Positions 34,230 to 46,360 of a stretch of 64,000 bases of DNA are shown here, piece by piece. Each line of letters starts with the position of its first letter. Position 1 is the stretch's first letter. This stretch comes from Atrina japonica (taxonomy: Eukaryota > Mollusca > Bivalvia > Pterioida > Pinnidae). The notes beneath the pieces were generated by a model. That model did not search any database. It had not been told where the DNA came from and saw only the letters and a list, made by a program, of their open reading frames with translations. The stretch is from positions 442,501 through 506,500 of the forward strand of contig BROG01000466.1 in assembly GCA_030159075.1 (NCBI GenBank), given 5' to 3'. The position numbers were made by a program, and so were the translations under genes.

Positions 34230-36110
34230 AAATTTGTCTTGGGGTATCTTCCCAAACATCTAAATTAGCTAACCTAAGATGTCGAGCATGTGTCTTAGTT
34301 GTTGTTCCTGTCAACTGATTCTTAACTATAAAACTTAGAGGTCCTTTTTTCTTCAATAATCCTATAATAAGGGTGGGTGTGGGGGGGGGGGGTCCATTTA
34401 TTATCTAATTTACTGGTTTTTCTTTGATTCTTAATATATACTGGATCTCCTATAATAACTACACATGCCAATAAATCCCCTAATTTCTCTTACATTCTTT
34501 GGTACAGGTAATGTTCTTATAGCTTTCACTTTCTTTTCATTGGGGTTTTCACTCCAATGTTCACTAACAATAAAACCTAAAAATTTTTTTTTCTATTTCT
34601 TTCTGAAAGAAACTACCATTTCTTCAACTTCATTTTAAATCTTGTTGCCTGATCTTATCAAACACTATTTTGAATATGTCTATGATGTTTTTCTGAGATC
34701 TTTTGAAAATATTAAGATGTCATCTAAGTAAGCAGTGGCAAAGTCCTCACATCTTGTAAATACTATGTTCATGAGTTCTTGGAAGATAGCTGGAGCATTA
34801 CTTAACACCCAAAGGGCATTACATTAAACTGAAAATAACCCCCTTGTGACAAGTAAATGTTTTGTTTTTTCTTTACTATCATTCATACCCATTTGTACTT
34901 GCCATACCCCACTTTATAAGATCTAAACTAGTGAAATGTTTGGCCTTTCCCAACCTAGCTAAGATTCATCAATCAATGGTAATGGAAATGATATAGGTTT
35001 CACTATATTTTTATTTAAAGATCTAAAGTCGAACACTACACATTCTTTTGGATCCGTCTTTCTTCCCAACTACAACTAATGGAAAAGCCCCATGTTTGAC
35101 CTTGACCTTTCTATAATACCTGCATCTAACAATTTCATCTACTAGCCTTATCAATACTTGTCTTTTGTTAAGAAGGTGTTCTATACGGCCTATTTCTGAT
35201 TGGTGGATGTCCCCTGTATCTATTTTTCATTTCACTGTACTAGTGTGTTGACCTATAACTCTGCATCAGTTTTTGCAAAAAAATATCTTTGTTTTCTTGT
35301 AACAGACTAAAAATACTTTTTTTATACTCCTAAGGTTGCGTCAATAACTTTAAGAGAGTCTACATCTCCTATTGTATTTTCTGGACTTAAAGCTGTTGAT
35401 TCTACTTGTATCTCATCTATTTCTAAAGCTCTAATTTTTCCTAACACTTGACCTCTTTTTAATCTATAAAATTTATTTGTCTGATTAACTACTAATACTG
35501 GAATGTTTCTATTTCCCGTTACTTTTCCTATTGATTCTTGAACTACAAGTCCTGGGTCCATCTAAAAGACATTCCATCATGATGCTTGAGATTTCAAAAT
35601 TTTCTTTATTATCCCCTGTTAAATGCTCTATTTGTCCCTAACAAAACATATTGTCTTACTCTGTTGTCTTAATTATAGATGTTTTGATACTCTTACTATG
35701 GATGATATGTGAGTGTCATCTTCAAATTTGACATAGGTTTCTCCTATCTTAATGCAACCTAAATCAAAGTATAATCTTACTCCATTTTGTCCTTAACCAG
35801 TCCCTACCAAAGGATAAAGTGTTTTTCTATCAAAACATCAAACCATCGGTGACATAAAACTTGTGATTCATGGTCATTTTATTCATCGTAAATTTAAATA
35901 TTTACTGCACTATAACATTAAGTGACTGACCATTTTCACGAGCCCTAAAAGATTTTTGGTTTTTCTTTAACAACCCTAACCTTGATTGGAAGATTTTGGA
36001 AGCACTTTTTACTAATTAATGATACTTCTGCTCCCTGTATCTACTAAAGTCCTAAATTTTTGTTTTTGAATCCATAGTACACATGAACTTGGTATTTCCC
36101 CGCCAATTGA
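34230..36110 (-). pseudogene. gypsy pol: protease, RT, integrase C-terminus
   Basis: In minus-strand order: an aspartic protease box LVDTGSRSIIN (about 36025-36060); a protease-RT linker frame (35322-35561, LVVNQTNKFYRLKRGQVLG); RT pieces FPLVVVGKKDG, FDFRSLNKNIVKPISFPLP, GGYFQFNVMPFG and the active-site box AYLDDILIF (34711-34733); and finally an integrase C-terminal piece GDPVYIKNQRKTSKLDNKW with HARHLRLANLD (34240-34450). Only about 300 bp separate the RT active site from the integrase tail. RNase H, the zinc finger and the DDE core are therefore deleted. Many frameshifts. Confidence 0.8.
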
Positions 36111-36399
36111 ATTTCATAATTTTTTATCTAATTTACTTTTCTTAATTTTCTACTACAACTCACTTCTATTATCGGCTTCCTTATAAGAAGAGCCTTCTAG
36201 TTTTCCTGTTTCCCTATGTTCCCTATACTGAGACCATTGTTGTCCTATTCGCTGGGTGCGTAGTTTTCTGAAGTTTTGTTCACTTACTACAGGTGGTGCA
36301 GGGTGTAAGTGCTAACTGTTTATTTGACTGAGATGTATTATCTCGCATTGGGGGTGCCGGACCAGTGCTGCAACATCTGAGGTGGTTCTCGGTAATGCT

Positions 36400-38280
36400 A
36401 ATGGTTGATCATCTGACTGAGTTTTGCTGGTATGTAAATTGTGGAGGTCCGAAAGTTGAAGTTTTGCCTATTCCGATAAGTATTAGGCTGTTAAACTGCG
36501 AGGGTGGAGGATCGTAATTTTGCCTATATTTGATAGTTTTTATTTGTTCTACCCTCCTGCCAACGATTCGTTGGTGGTCCCTGATTATACTGCCAATATA
36601 TGGTACCCAGTTGCGGAGGGCGTTAATGTTTCGATTTGGACAATTTCTTTTTAGGTGACCTATCATGTGACATACCCAACAATTCTGCGCCTAATACCCA
36701 ATCTGGTACAGATTGTGATTTTTTGTCTATTTGGACCACCTACTTGGTGGTTTCTTTGTATTTGATATTGTGGTCTAAACGTTTGTTGAGTTTTGTTGTT
36801 TAGTTTTCTTAGCGTTTTTGAACCTAACCTGTTTCTTATTGTCTGCTACTGATATTTGTAAGTCATCGTCACTATCACTGTCACTGTCTGTCTCGTCAGC
36901 TGCATTTACATTACTACCTTTTTAGGACAATTTTGAGTAGTGTGACCTTTTCTTAAACAATTCTTACATAGTTTATTTCTTAAGTGATCTAACTTCCATT
37001 GGTTGTATGTCTCTCTGTCTTCTTTTTCAGTTTTTAAATCTAAACACATTTTGTGTTGCCGTCTAACGTCAATGCAATTTGATCCCTAACATTTTTGTTC
37101 GCAGTGTCGCAATCTTAACTGCGGCTTCTAAAGTTGTAGGTTCTTCTCTAATCAATTTCATTTTGATGTAATCAAAAGTCACCACCTTTACAAAATATGT
37201 CTATCAACTGTTGTTCTACTAAGTCTTTTGTGCTTTTGTTTTTAGTCTGCTCTGTCGTGTAAACATCTTCAGATGCTTGTATTATTCTTTCCCGCAAACA
37301 TTTGTACTGACTCGTCTGTCTCTTGTTTTAAGATTTCTTAACTTAATTAAATGCCTGTCTTTTGTTTTGTCACTTCTCCCCAAACTTTTTCTTTTTTAAT
37401 AATTTCTTGAGGTCCCCCCAACTAGCTACATTTTCGTTTATTTTCTTGTTCGTCTATTACAATACCTCCTCTATGAAATCCGCTACCCGCACCCTGAACA
37501 TGTTACCAATGCTATACCCCGGCATTTTCTGTACATTTAATTCAACTAAATTTGCATATCTTTCTATGTCTGATATCCAGGGCCTTAAGGTCTGTCGGTT
37601 TACCCGAAAAGTTCTTAATTACCTGATGTACAGGTACTGCCATTGCACTTGCCATGTTAGAGAATTGGTCTCAAAATGTTATCAAACTGCTCTTTTTCAT
37701 CATTGTCACCTTTGTTTTCAGGTATTCCAGACACTCTACAAAATGTTAGGTGGTTCTCTATTTCCTTCTCCCCCCCGATATACTGTAGAACCTGTTACTA
37801 CTACTTTCGGTTTTTGTTTGGTACGACTGACTGACCTGATGCTTTTGTTTTATTTCTATTTTCAGTTTCATTTTGCTGTCTGTCTGATCTGACGTGGTTG
37901 GTCTATTTATTATTTTACTTCTTCTAAAATTAAATTATCCTCAATTTCCTCCTAAAGCCGTAGAGCCATACTACTTAATTTTTAATCTATATTTTTCCTC
38001 TGCCATTATAATTCTGTTTTTTAATTCTTGTATTTTATTTCAATTGTTAATTTTGTGTTTAACTAATTTTTGTTCAAATTGTTTAAATTTTGATGTATAA
38101 CTAATTTTGTTAAAGTTTCAAAATAATTTTTATATTATTGCCTAAATAAATTATGGATTAATTTAAAATTTTATTAAATTAAGTTTTAAGTTTTAGAGTT
38201 TTGTCAAAAAGAATGTTCACAATTGTGGTCAATAATAAAAAGGTACTAAGAAAAGTAAAAGTCTTACCTTTTAGTTCCAA
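36400..38280 (-). pseudogene. gypsy gag with two CCHC zinc knuckles
   Basis: Knuckle 1 is CKNCLRKGHTTQNC (about 36935-36980) and knuckle 2 is CWVCHMIGHLKRNC (about 36645-36690); both are CX2CX4HX4C. The capsid half (37000-38280) is frameshifted throughout. Plus-strand frames in this interval are shadows. Confidence 0.7.
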
Positions 38281-38336
38281 GTCTTGTTTGTTCCCAGGTT
38301 GTCTTAATCCAGGGCAAAAGGCCACAAATCGATATT

Positions 38337-39088
38337 TGTAAAACCAGCCCAATAAATATCAATAACTCAAAGTTCGGTCTGTGATCGTATAGTTTTATTC
38401 TCAGCACAGCAAGAAACAGCAATGGTAACAAATGTTTTCAACAATCAGATAGTATGGTGGTGTTCTCTCTAGGCGGTTTCACGCTGGTCTCTCTCGATTC
38501 CAGAAAACTCCATGCCTTATATACGTTTGTCAATTTTGACCAACGCAAAACACTAAAGTTCTAGAAGCTTATAGAGAGGTAAATGCATCTTACAATTGGG
38601 GGAGAATACGGGACGCCCGTTCCGTTATCATCAAAATCTGCCATAATGCAACCTTTGGTAACCTTTTACACTATCATTCTTAGTACACAACTTCAGTTAA
38701 CTGTATATTAATTATCATTAACATCAAATCTTGTTATACCCAAAACTGATGGATTGACAGAATATTTGACCTTTTAACATGCTAGCTTCAATTGCTGCTG
38801 AATTTGTAAAGGTGTTGACAAGTTGTTTATCCAAAACAGTATATTATAATAATGCTAAGTCATATTACTAAATAATTATATGCTGAGTAATTTTGAATTT
38901 GGAATTTTTATATCTAAATTAACTTTGTCAACATACTTTACTTGACCGAATTAGAAATCATGTAATTTTAGACTGCCCTTATTTTCCAAAGTACATATAA
39001 TACACATCAGTATTATTTCAAGTCACACCAATTTATTTATGTATATAATTTCCTAAAAGATTTATCTCCCGTACCTCATATTGTTACA
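38337..39088 (-). repeat. gypsy LTR (5' LTR on minus strand)
   Basis: 752 bp, partner of 30241-30981. It begins TGTAAAACCAGCCC and ends CATATTGTTACA. Confidence 0.85.
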
Positions 39089-39770
39089 GTATGCGATATT
39101 GCTCTCTAAACCATCTCCAAACAAAACGATCGTTTAGTAAAGGATCAATGTTTCTTCTTCTTGGTCTAGGTTGAGGACTTAACGATTGAAATAAAACATG
39201 AACTAGGGACACCCTCGATGTCTTTGACGTAAATAATACACAGAAAAACAGTAATGTCCACAAACTTTGGTCGCGAGGGTGGTGTTTTCAACATCTGCTG
39301 ATTATAAATCACTCGATCTGCATGGCGTTTTCATAAACTGATAGATATCAGGATACGATCCATGGAGGTAGCCATTAAGAGTCAAAATATTCAGACAGTC
39401 TGATGACCTATGAAATGAATGGCAATCCCCAATGCTCTCCCTGGGTTGATCGTGAGGATCTGTATTAACGATAAATGAATGTTTTGCCATAAGGTAGATA
39501 GTCCGGTTAAAACGTCTCTGGGGTATACTCCGCCGAACGAAGGTCCTACATAAGGTCTCGTGATATAAAAATACTATTGAGTAGTTGATGAGGCATTCAA
39601 GCCTTGATAACTTTGCATGGTTTCAATAGTCTTATAGCCACTTCTCTCTGTTTGTTGATTTCTAATACGTTAACAAATTCTCCATTAACAATGGAGTTCA
39701 CAACACTCTCGTGCTAAAGCTTGAGCAAATAGAAGTTCGATGCGTAAAATTTCCTGTTTTTATCCAGTTG
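39089..39770 (-). pseudogene. Polinton adenain-like cysteine protease, split by gypsy
   Basis: Read through frameshifts on the minus strand, the ordered motifs of the adenovirus-type protease fold are visible: GGVYPRD, then IVNTDPHDQP followed by a (G)EHWG block (catalytic His region), SEYFDS and a following PPW (acidic residue region), then KVCGHYC (catalytic Cys region). It runs on to NDRFVWRW just before the gypsy element. This family processes capsid proteins in Polintons and related viruses. The gene is disrupted by the insertion at 39089 and by several indels, so it cannot be functional as written. Confidence 0.65.
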
Positions 39771-39779
39771 TAACTTGCT

Positions 39780-41066
39780 CTGATCATTGTCTTGATCAGC
39801 TTGTCAAATCAAAACACTACCACAAGGTTAAACCCTATTCTATAGTTGTCAATGGATTATTAATTTTTTTTTTTTTTTTATTTTACCGGAAGGGGCCCCA
39901 TTCTTCTCCTAATCGAACCTAATCCTTGATATAAGCTCAAGTATGGGGGGAAAGCGCATAGATACAAGTTTGTTTTCAAAGTCAGTTTTTCAAAAGGTTC
40001 TAAAGGACGAGTGCAAAGACTTTTCTCCACAATGATACTAACAATCCACTTTAATGACAATTAAAATGTTGAAAAATAAAAAGGATTCTTTGTCGCATCC
40101 CCATTGAAAGCAAAACATTGCTCACCATACCTACTACTCATACGTTTTGGCATTTGACCTTGATACAAATGATCTGTAATCTTTGAAGGTGGACGTGTCC
40201 CAGCAGGAATGGTAAACGTTTTTCACTTCTACCACGTCTCTAAGGAAATTTTGCAGTACTGGTATTCATCTGTTCGTTCATTCTGATTCAGTAAAAGTTG
40301 CAATGGGTTTCACTTTACGTACCACTAGAATACATTTGTAATCTTTTTCTTCAAATAACCTAATTCACCTCCTCCACAACATCATGTAAAAGGGTTCACG
40401 ACTTCTATTAAACCTTAGGAGTACATCTTATACCATTAGGTAGAAATCGTTTCTGTTCAAACAGATCCAAATGAGACGATCCCAGCATATTAAAGGTTTT
40501 ACTTTCACTGATACGTTCATACGACGATCAGCTAATCCCTGATTTTTCTCGGCGACATCATCAGGCATGAGGATTCAACTTTGGTCAAATCGTCCAGGTT
40601 GATCATCCATGTACCATAAACTGGTAGCACTAATCTGATATTTTAGCGTTTTCGTTAGAAAAGGACAGCAACTTTTCGAGATAAGCTCGATAGGGATAGG
40701 TATCGGTCCAGGAGTGATCACTTTTCCATTTAGATTACAATCGATCTCAAAAAACAAACTAAACATCAAAATTTGTTGACGGGGGGTGATTTTGAGTATC
40801 ATTTGCTTAGATCAGTTTCCATCTTGTTTGAACGATTTTTTTTTTAGCTTCTACGTACACATAGGTCTGGTTCAAATCCAAATACTCATCGCCTTGTCCT
40901 TTGATTTCAAACCAATAGGAGCAAATTGTGTTATTGACACTAGAGATGTGGGTAAAGTATTCCACCCATCTTCCTTCTTCTAAGGTTACATATTGGTGTG
41001 GGAGGGACATTAAACAAACTCTAAAGCTTCACTACTACACTCACAGGAATCTTTTTGCGTCATCAT
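39780..41066 (-). pseudogene. Polinton capsid protein (F54H12.2-like family)
   Basis: Starts at MMTQKDSCECSSEALE (41066) and shows, across frames, LFNVPPT, EEGRWVEYFTHISSV, YLDLNQTYVYVEAK, FSLFFEIDCNLNGKVITPG, a PYPYRAYLEKLLSF-type block, SLWYMDDQPG and, further on, FTIPAGTRPPSKITDHLYQG. This order matches the capsid-family protein carried by animal Polintons and deposited under F54H12.2-like names; I do not claim which capsid role it plays. At least eight frame changes are needed to follow it. Confidence 0.8.
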
Positions 41067-41089
41067 CTTGTTAGTCAAAGATATCTTGC

Positions 41090-41467
41090 TCTCCTTCCGA
41101 CTCTGTTTAGATTTACTTGTAAAGTAGACTGAAAGGGACGGCTCTCGTTCGTTCATTTTTTATACTACTGTTCGTATGACTCGTTGTTCCTGTTCGTTTC
41201 TTGCCAGCTAAACGAGAAGCGACATGAGAGGGGGCACGAGCTAATGTTTTCTTAGACGCCGTCCATTAAGTTGCTCACGAAGCATCTTTTCCTCGTTGAA
41301 CAAGAGCATTTTTCAATGAACGTTTTATTTTGTATCACATCCATACCCTTATTCAAAGCAAATTTAGCTATATGAGGAATGGCTTTCGTCATGGTAGAGT
41401 TTGAGAAAGTCTGACCAAATACCATTTGCCATATTGCAATATCCGAATGCTCTAGGACGAAATGCAC
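41090..41467 (-). pseudogene. Polinton basic protein next to capsid
   Basis: The minus strand reads MHFVLEHSDIAIWQMVFGQT and TKAIPHIAKFALNKGMDVIQ, then, after a frameshift, SKKTLARAPSHVASRLAGKK and a basic Ser/Thr-rich end. Its position directly upstream of the capsid gene and its lysine/arginine content suggest a minor virion component. The family is not recognised with certainty. Confidence 0.45.
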
Positions 41468-41608
41468 CTACGTCGTGTATTGACGACGATATTCCCTGCA
41501 AGTCTTAATGGATTGATGATCCCACCTCTCTGAGGGAGAGATCAGGACCATGAGTTGTTCTCGTTAACGATTGACGTCAGTTTAGGAAAGAGAAGCCCAT
41601 AGTCCACC

Positions 41609-41632
41609 CCCCCCCCCCCCCCCCCCCCCTTT
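41609..41632. repeat. poly-C tract
   Basis: About 22 consecutive C. A matching kind of poly-G tract lies at 28424-28442. Both are typical of collapsed or erroneous homopolymers. Confidence 0.85.
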
Positions 41633-41699
41633 CTGGACCCCCCCGGTACTGACGGGTACCCCTTTATGACGATGAGTGTCATAATGTGTCACTATCAAT

Positions 41700-42040
41700 A
41701 TACAGTCCTTAGGAATGAATTCAAACGTAGGAACTTGAAGTCTTATATAGATTCAATGATTTTGCTTTGGAAGGTAGTTCATACTAGGATTAGGCATGAT
41801 GTACCCCATACATCCACTTAACATAACCATACCAGAACAGGACTATTGGCATCTTTCAAAGCCAAATGAACGACGCAAGCTATGATGATAGTAAAGGCAA
41901 GAATGACTTGAACAAAAGAATACAATTTCATTCCGAGGTATCTTTTCTTTTCTCCGCACCATTTCCAAGTAGTACTAGGCGTAATGAACTCACTCTATCG
42001 GGTGTTTTGCTCGGTGGGCATCATTGTTAACTTCTGATAA
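41700..42040 (-). pseudogene. Polinton small membrane protein
   Basis: The minus strand encodes MKLYSFVQVILAFTIIIACV and then VHLALKDANSPVLVW: one clear hydrophobic membrane segment followed by a short charged and then hydrophobic stretch. It lies between integrase and the basic/capsid genes. Small membrane proteins are common in Polintons; the role here is unknown. Confidence 0.45.
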
Positions 42041-42089
42041 ACACTCGGCTTAACCGAGTCTTACTGGTCGATCATGTTGGATTTGGGGA

Positions 42090-43190
42090 TCCATGAATCA
42101 AAAGTAGAAGATATCCTTTCCAATGATACCTTCACTTCTTCTATAACTCGATTTTTACCTACACGTCATTTTTCTATGATCGAGAATCTCGTCGACTTCA
42201 TAGACATCATTCTGTTTTCACAACGGGTTGTAATTTTCAGGATTCGAAAAACGTACCTTCCAATCGTTCTTAGGTGATCATCCTGGATGTAATACACATA
42301 AGGAGATTAACGATCAGGTACTCGTTTCTCGACCGTGAACAGGTTCCGTGGTCCAGTTAGGTAAGTATCCCTTATCAGAATGTACGCTTTACTTTACTGA
42401 TACGTACGCGATCACCTGTATGAAACTTGAGAGCAATGGACGGTTTTTAGAAAGGGGTACCATATAAGGTCTCCCAGACTTCTAACACATTGGAAGGATT
42501 GACTTCTATAAGGGACTTCTTACCGATACTACGATGATACGATTGGATTATAAGCTTGAACAATCTGAGGTAGAACGTCAACATATCGACGTGAACTGAG
42601 TTATGATTAAAAATATCTCCACATGCGAGCTTTTTAGGGGTCCTTTGAAAGCGTTCTAACAATACTAGCTTTTGTTTCTGTATTGTCTGTCGTAAAGAAA
42701 TGAATATCATGAAAACGTATGACGAAATTCACGATTCAAAAACTCTTTTCCTTTATCGGATTGTATACGAATAGGACGTCGTCCTTTAGGCTTGTTTTAA
42801 TACTGCTTGAAACCCTCGTACCATTTTCTTTTGGGCAAGATTTATTTTTCAAATGGGATGACCCAAGCATATTTAGAATATGAACATCAATGACACATAA
42901 GAGAAACGTATACCCATCATTGTTGTTTTTCCGGTCTTGATGTTGGATACATCCGCTAAATCTAATTGCCATTGTTCATCCATATCGGTCACTCTCGTTT
43001 GGTTACGAGGAAACTTTCTCGTGATAGATTTATGAAGCGTATACGTGTCTTGTTCTTTCAAACCATTGTTTGACATTCATTTAGAGAAATGGGGTACTTT
43101 CGACTTTCACTTCTCGATAGAGAGGTTGTACACCTGCATAACCAACCCCGATTAGATTGATCATAATAGATGGATGCTAACTTTGGCAAT
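42090..43190 (-). pseudogene. Polinton retrovirus-like integrase
   Basis: Ordered minus-strand motifs are: VGYAGVQPLYREVK; LKEQDTYTLHKSITRKFPRN; MDEQWQLDLADVS (first catalytic Asp in a DLAD-like box); NNNDGYTFLLCVIDV; ERFQRT and SYHRSIGKKSLIEVNPSNVL with EVWETLYGTPF; then a C-terminal YLPNWTTE and VYYIQDDH region resembling the chromodomain-like tail. This is the integrase that inserts Polintons. The second catalytic Asp region is not readable in the frames I followed. Frameshifts recur every 50-150 bp. Confidence 0.8.
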
Positions 43191-43279
43191 TTGCGAAGAT
43201 TTTGAGTTTTGATCCATTCTGAGGAAGATGAGAACTCTTTTTAGATTTTTTAATGGTAGAACCATAGGCCGTAGGAGTC

Positions 43280-44106
43280 AATCTTTGCAACAATCCTTCA
43301 CCATTTTCTGACTAAGGGGAGTCTTTGCAGAAATCTTTTATGTCAGTAGAGATTTAAGAGTAGGCATAGCGTCATAGAACCCTGTGTCATCTTCATCATC
43401 ATTTTTCAGAGGTTTAGGGTACTCATAGGCTTTGGTTTTACAATAGGTTGACTCATCACTTTTGATATAATTAGGGTTACGTATCCAATCACGAGGAACA
43501 TTCGATTCCACTAATCCTTTTTACAAAAACTATCAAGTTCCCGAGGGTTGATAACCTTTTCTAGGTTGTGTTCGTAAAGCATCAGTTACGAGATGCGACC
43601 ATATTGGTCACCTAGGGACGGAGTCTTTCCTTGTATTGTATTTGACCGTCTTTTTTCCCAATGTTAGTACGATCAGAATGTTTCTCTGAGATGTTTAAAA
43701 TAACAGAGGGACTTTTGTTTTTAATGGAGCAGTGACACTGGATGAAATAGCTGTCATAAGATCTTGAGATCATCAGAAGACATTTTCAGTTTTAACATCA
43801 TCTTTTGACTTCTTTGACTTTATCTGTTTTCAGAGACCAAGGTCTCTCTCTTCTACATGATGACGAGCCTTGTTGTAGATACGTACGGTATCGATGAAGT
43901 TCTTGACCAAACTTGGCTACCTTAGCTTCAGGAGTCAAATCATCACGATCTAACAATCGTATCTAATACAATTACCTAAACGTCACACGAAGATGCTACT
44001 TCAGGTGTATGGAGGCAAAGGATTTTAAACTTTTTCTCTCCATTGTTATTTTGACGTTTTCTTCCATGGTCCTCTCGGGAACTAAGATCATTTTTCGTGT
44101 GCTCAT
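43280..44106 (-). pseudogene. Polinton protein, MSTRKMILVPERT start
   Basis: Begins MSTRKMILVPERTMEENVKI at 44106, continues with LDRDDLTPEAKVAKFGQELH then RYRTYLQQ, and runs toward the integrase with KNDDEDDTGFYDAMPTLKSLL. The combination of a VPE-type start and a KxxxYxQ...RY block recurs in animal Polintons, where the protein has no firm function that I know of. Confidence 0.5.
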
Positions 44107-44159
44107 GGTTATAGAATAGATTTTACAGACAGGAGAAGCCTATGGCTCCTATTAATGCG

Positions 44160-44500
44160 CTAATAAGGGTAAGAAAAGGTAACACACACACCACCCTGTT
44201 GATTCGTTAGAATTCGACGTCGTTGAGTAGGACAGTCGTCAATTGAGGATGAAATAGTATTTCTTAAGACCCGTTTCTTTGAACCCAAGTGTTTGTTGTT
44301 TCTGGCGTTTTGTTAAAGGAATCACTCCTTTTAAGATGTTATACACCACTTCACAAATTTTCATGATCGTATCATCAGGGGCATACCGTAAAGATCATCT
44401 TTTTTAAACTCAATAGGATACTGCTTTTGTCCTAAGAACTTTAATCAAAGCAGCATGAGATTCAAGCCCATGCTTACTTTTTCGTGGGAGCCATGATGTC
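44160..44500 (-). pseudogene. small conserved Polinton protein (LLKG-IPLT type)
   Basis: The minus strand opens MAPTKK at 44492 and, across frames, carries HAALIKVLRT, KICEVVYNILKGVIPLTKRQ and ETGLKKYYF. A short protein with the ILKGxIPLTxxQK pattern and a basic tail accompanies many animal Polintons. Its function is unknown to me. Confidence 0.5.
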
Positions 44501-44509
44501 ACAACAACT

Positions 44510-44985
44510 AAGTATTCTATACAAATGACTCAATACATGATCTGAGGTAGTTTTATAAACCTATATCAACATAGGATGTTGAAGTCGTTTATGATCTTGA
44601 AGTTCTTTACTCGTAGTAAAAAGAGCCCGACACCATGACATAGCTATTCAACATGATTGTAGCTTATCATTATAGAAGTAGATCCTCCTGTGTCTAGGCT
44701 GACTGGTGACTTAGGGAGATAAAACAAGAAGTAGAAAGCAAACGAAGAGTAAACGAGATAGACCTTTGATAGTAGATAAGAAGTAACATGTTTTGTTCCG
44801 CTGAGCATGATACATCTTTAGCAGTTAAATGGTTTTGGTAATAAGAATGAAATAACAAAGACTGCTTGGGGAGTATTAGTAAGAGTAGACACTTCTTAGG
44901 TACATTCAGTGCCTGTTAGGACTGCTTTGTCTTAGTAAATAGAAGAGTTGTTTCCGTTGTGTAATTTTGATATTAGGTCTACCAG
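44510..44985. other. unassigned Polinton interior
   Basis: I could not follow a coding frame here on either strand. Confidence 0.3.
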
Positions 44986-44989
44986 GAAG

Positions 44990-45725
44990 AACGTTATAGG
45001 TTGTCCAAAGATAGATGTTCAGTAGCAAAGTTCCTTGCTACAGGGACTGTTGGTTACAGGTGGAGACGGTATTCGTGTATGAGTAGCCTGATTCATTGTA
45101 TTATTGCTTCACGAATCTGTTTCAGATTCAGTTTTAGAATAAATGGCGGGTTTTTCTTCTTCTTAGAGCTCTTCTTCTTCTTAGGACTCTTCTTCTTTTT
45201 TAGGGGCTCTGCTTTCTCTGCTTAGGAGGAGGGGGTGTTTTTTTTTTTCTTTTTAGGTGCAGTGTTCTTCTTGAGACGACTAGCCCACTGTAACAGGGAT
45301 CGAATGATTAACCCACCTAAAGAACCCCTGCCCCTCCTCGTCTTTAAGATAGCATTTTCTTATCTTCTTCATCAGCTTTTGGGTCAGTCAATGATTTTTA
45401 AATGACCATCATCATTTCTTCTGTATTAAACGATGGCTGTAGTGGTTTAGTCACTGGAATGGTACCAGACAGAAGATTTTTAGCTCCCCATAACCAAACC
45501 ATTTCAATAAAAGCGTCTCTACCTAATTCTAAACAGTTCTTGACGTCCTACGGGGGATCTTTCTCCAATTGTAATTTTCTTAGAGTAGTCACCAGTTTAC
45601 TGGTGGCTTTAGGTAAAGGATTTCATGATTCTACGTTAAACAGGAATACGAGAAATGACACCCTAGAGACAAAAAGTGACTGTCTACTTATAAGTTGTGT
45701 ATACCAACACTATTCCTCCTGTTAA
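44990..45725 (-). pseudogene. Polinton protein with lysine-rich tail, unidentified
   Basis: Minus-strand pieces: LVTTLRKLQLEKDPP, CLELGRDAFIEMVWLWGAKN, TEEMMMVI, KSLTDPKADEEDKKMLS, then RSLLQWASRLKKNTAPKKKK and a repeated PKKKKSPKKKK-type tail near 45150-45260. A highly basic C-terminus is compatible with DNA binding. The family is not recognised. The plus-strand frame at 45402-45725 is a shadow. Confidence 0.45.
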
Positions 45726-46360
45726 ACCAAGGATGAAACGGAGACTCTGATCTTAATCTTAGATTATCAGGGGGTAGAACGATGTGAGATCAATCAAGAA
45801 GATAACCATGAGGACGATTTGTAGCATACGTGATAAGCATCTGTTTTTAAACCTGGTAGGTTCTAATTGACGTGATAAGCTGGGGTCACTTGATATTTTA
45901 TACTCTAGATTCTTTAAACAGAGACGAGATAATGAGCATTCAGACTTATGGTACGATACTTTGTTTAGCACGATCAAACAAGTTTTTTGAGTGATGTAGA
46001 GAACACACTTGTGTTTCGATGATGAGCTTTACGTGTAAACCATTTTCTACGATAGAATCGAGAGCTTTTACTACCCGATCATATCAATCAAAGACAAGTA
46101 GGTGACGACGAGTTGGATCAGAAACTAAGACTTCGTCATCCTCAGGTTATATTTGAACGAAGTGAAACTTGATGTTCCCGTTGTAAGATTTCATAAGCAG
46201 GTTGCCATTCACGATAACACCATTACAATTTTGTCGGAGGGGAATGAATCCATTGATCCTTGCCCATTCTATCAACTGTTTTACAAATACAGTTTTCCCT
46301 GATTTGGTATGGTCCCGCCACAACCATCGTGTAAAATTCATTGCTTTAATTGTATCGTAT
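45725..46360 (-). pseudogene. Polinton FtsK/HerA-type packaging ATPase
   Basis: The minus strand shows a Walker A region, MVVAGP in one frame and TKSGKTVFVKQLIEWARING in the next (about 46255-46330). A Walker B region, HLLVFD with DMI in the adjoining frame, lies near 46090-46110. The C-terminal block ATNRPHGYLL with LIDLTSFYP lies near 45760-45830. This order matches the genome-packaging ATPase of Polintons. One extra base splits the Walker A loop, and another sits in Walker B. Confidence 0.75.

Larger units (their letters stand above)
30241..39088 (-). mobile_element. Ty3/gypsy LTR retrotransposon nested in the Polinton
   Basis: Two LTRs bound gag-pol remnants on the minus strand, flanked by a GTAT target duplication (30237-30240 and 39089-39092). 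The order on the minus strand is gag with two zinc knuckles, a DTG protease, reverse transcriptase and the integrase C-terminus; the RNase H and integrase core are missing. The 30982-34200 interval after the integrase is unassigned. The primer-binding site is not clear. Confidence 0.85.

Noticed and set aside
37362..37892. 176-codon plus-strand frame
   Set aside because: It lies opposite the frameshifted gypsy gag and is AT-driven. I saw no domain.
45402..45725. 107-codon plus-strand frame in the Polinton
   Set aside because: The minus strand carries the coherent Polinton coding signal here, so the plus frame is a shadow.
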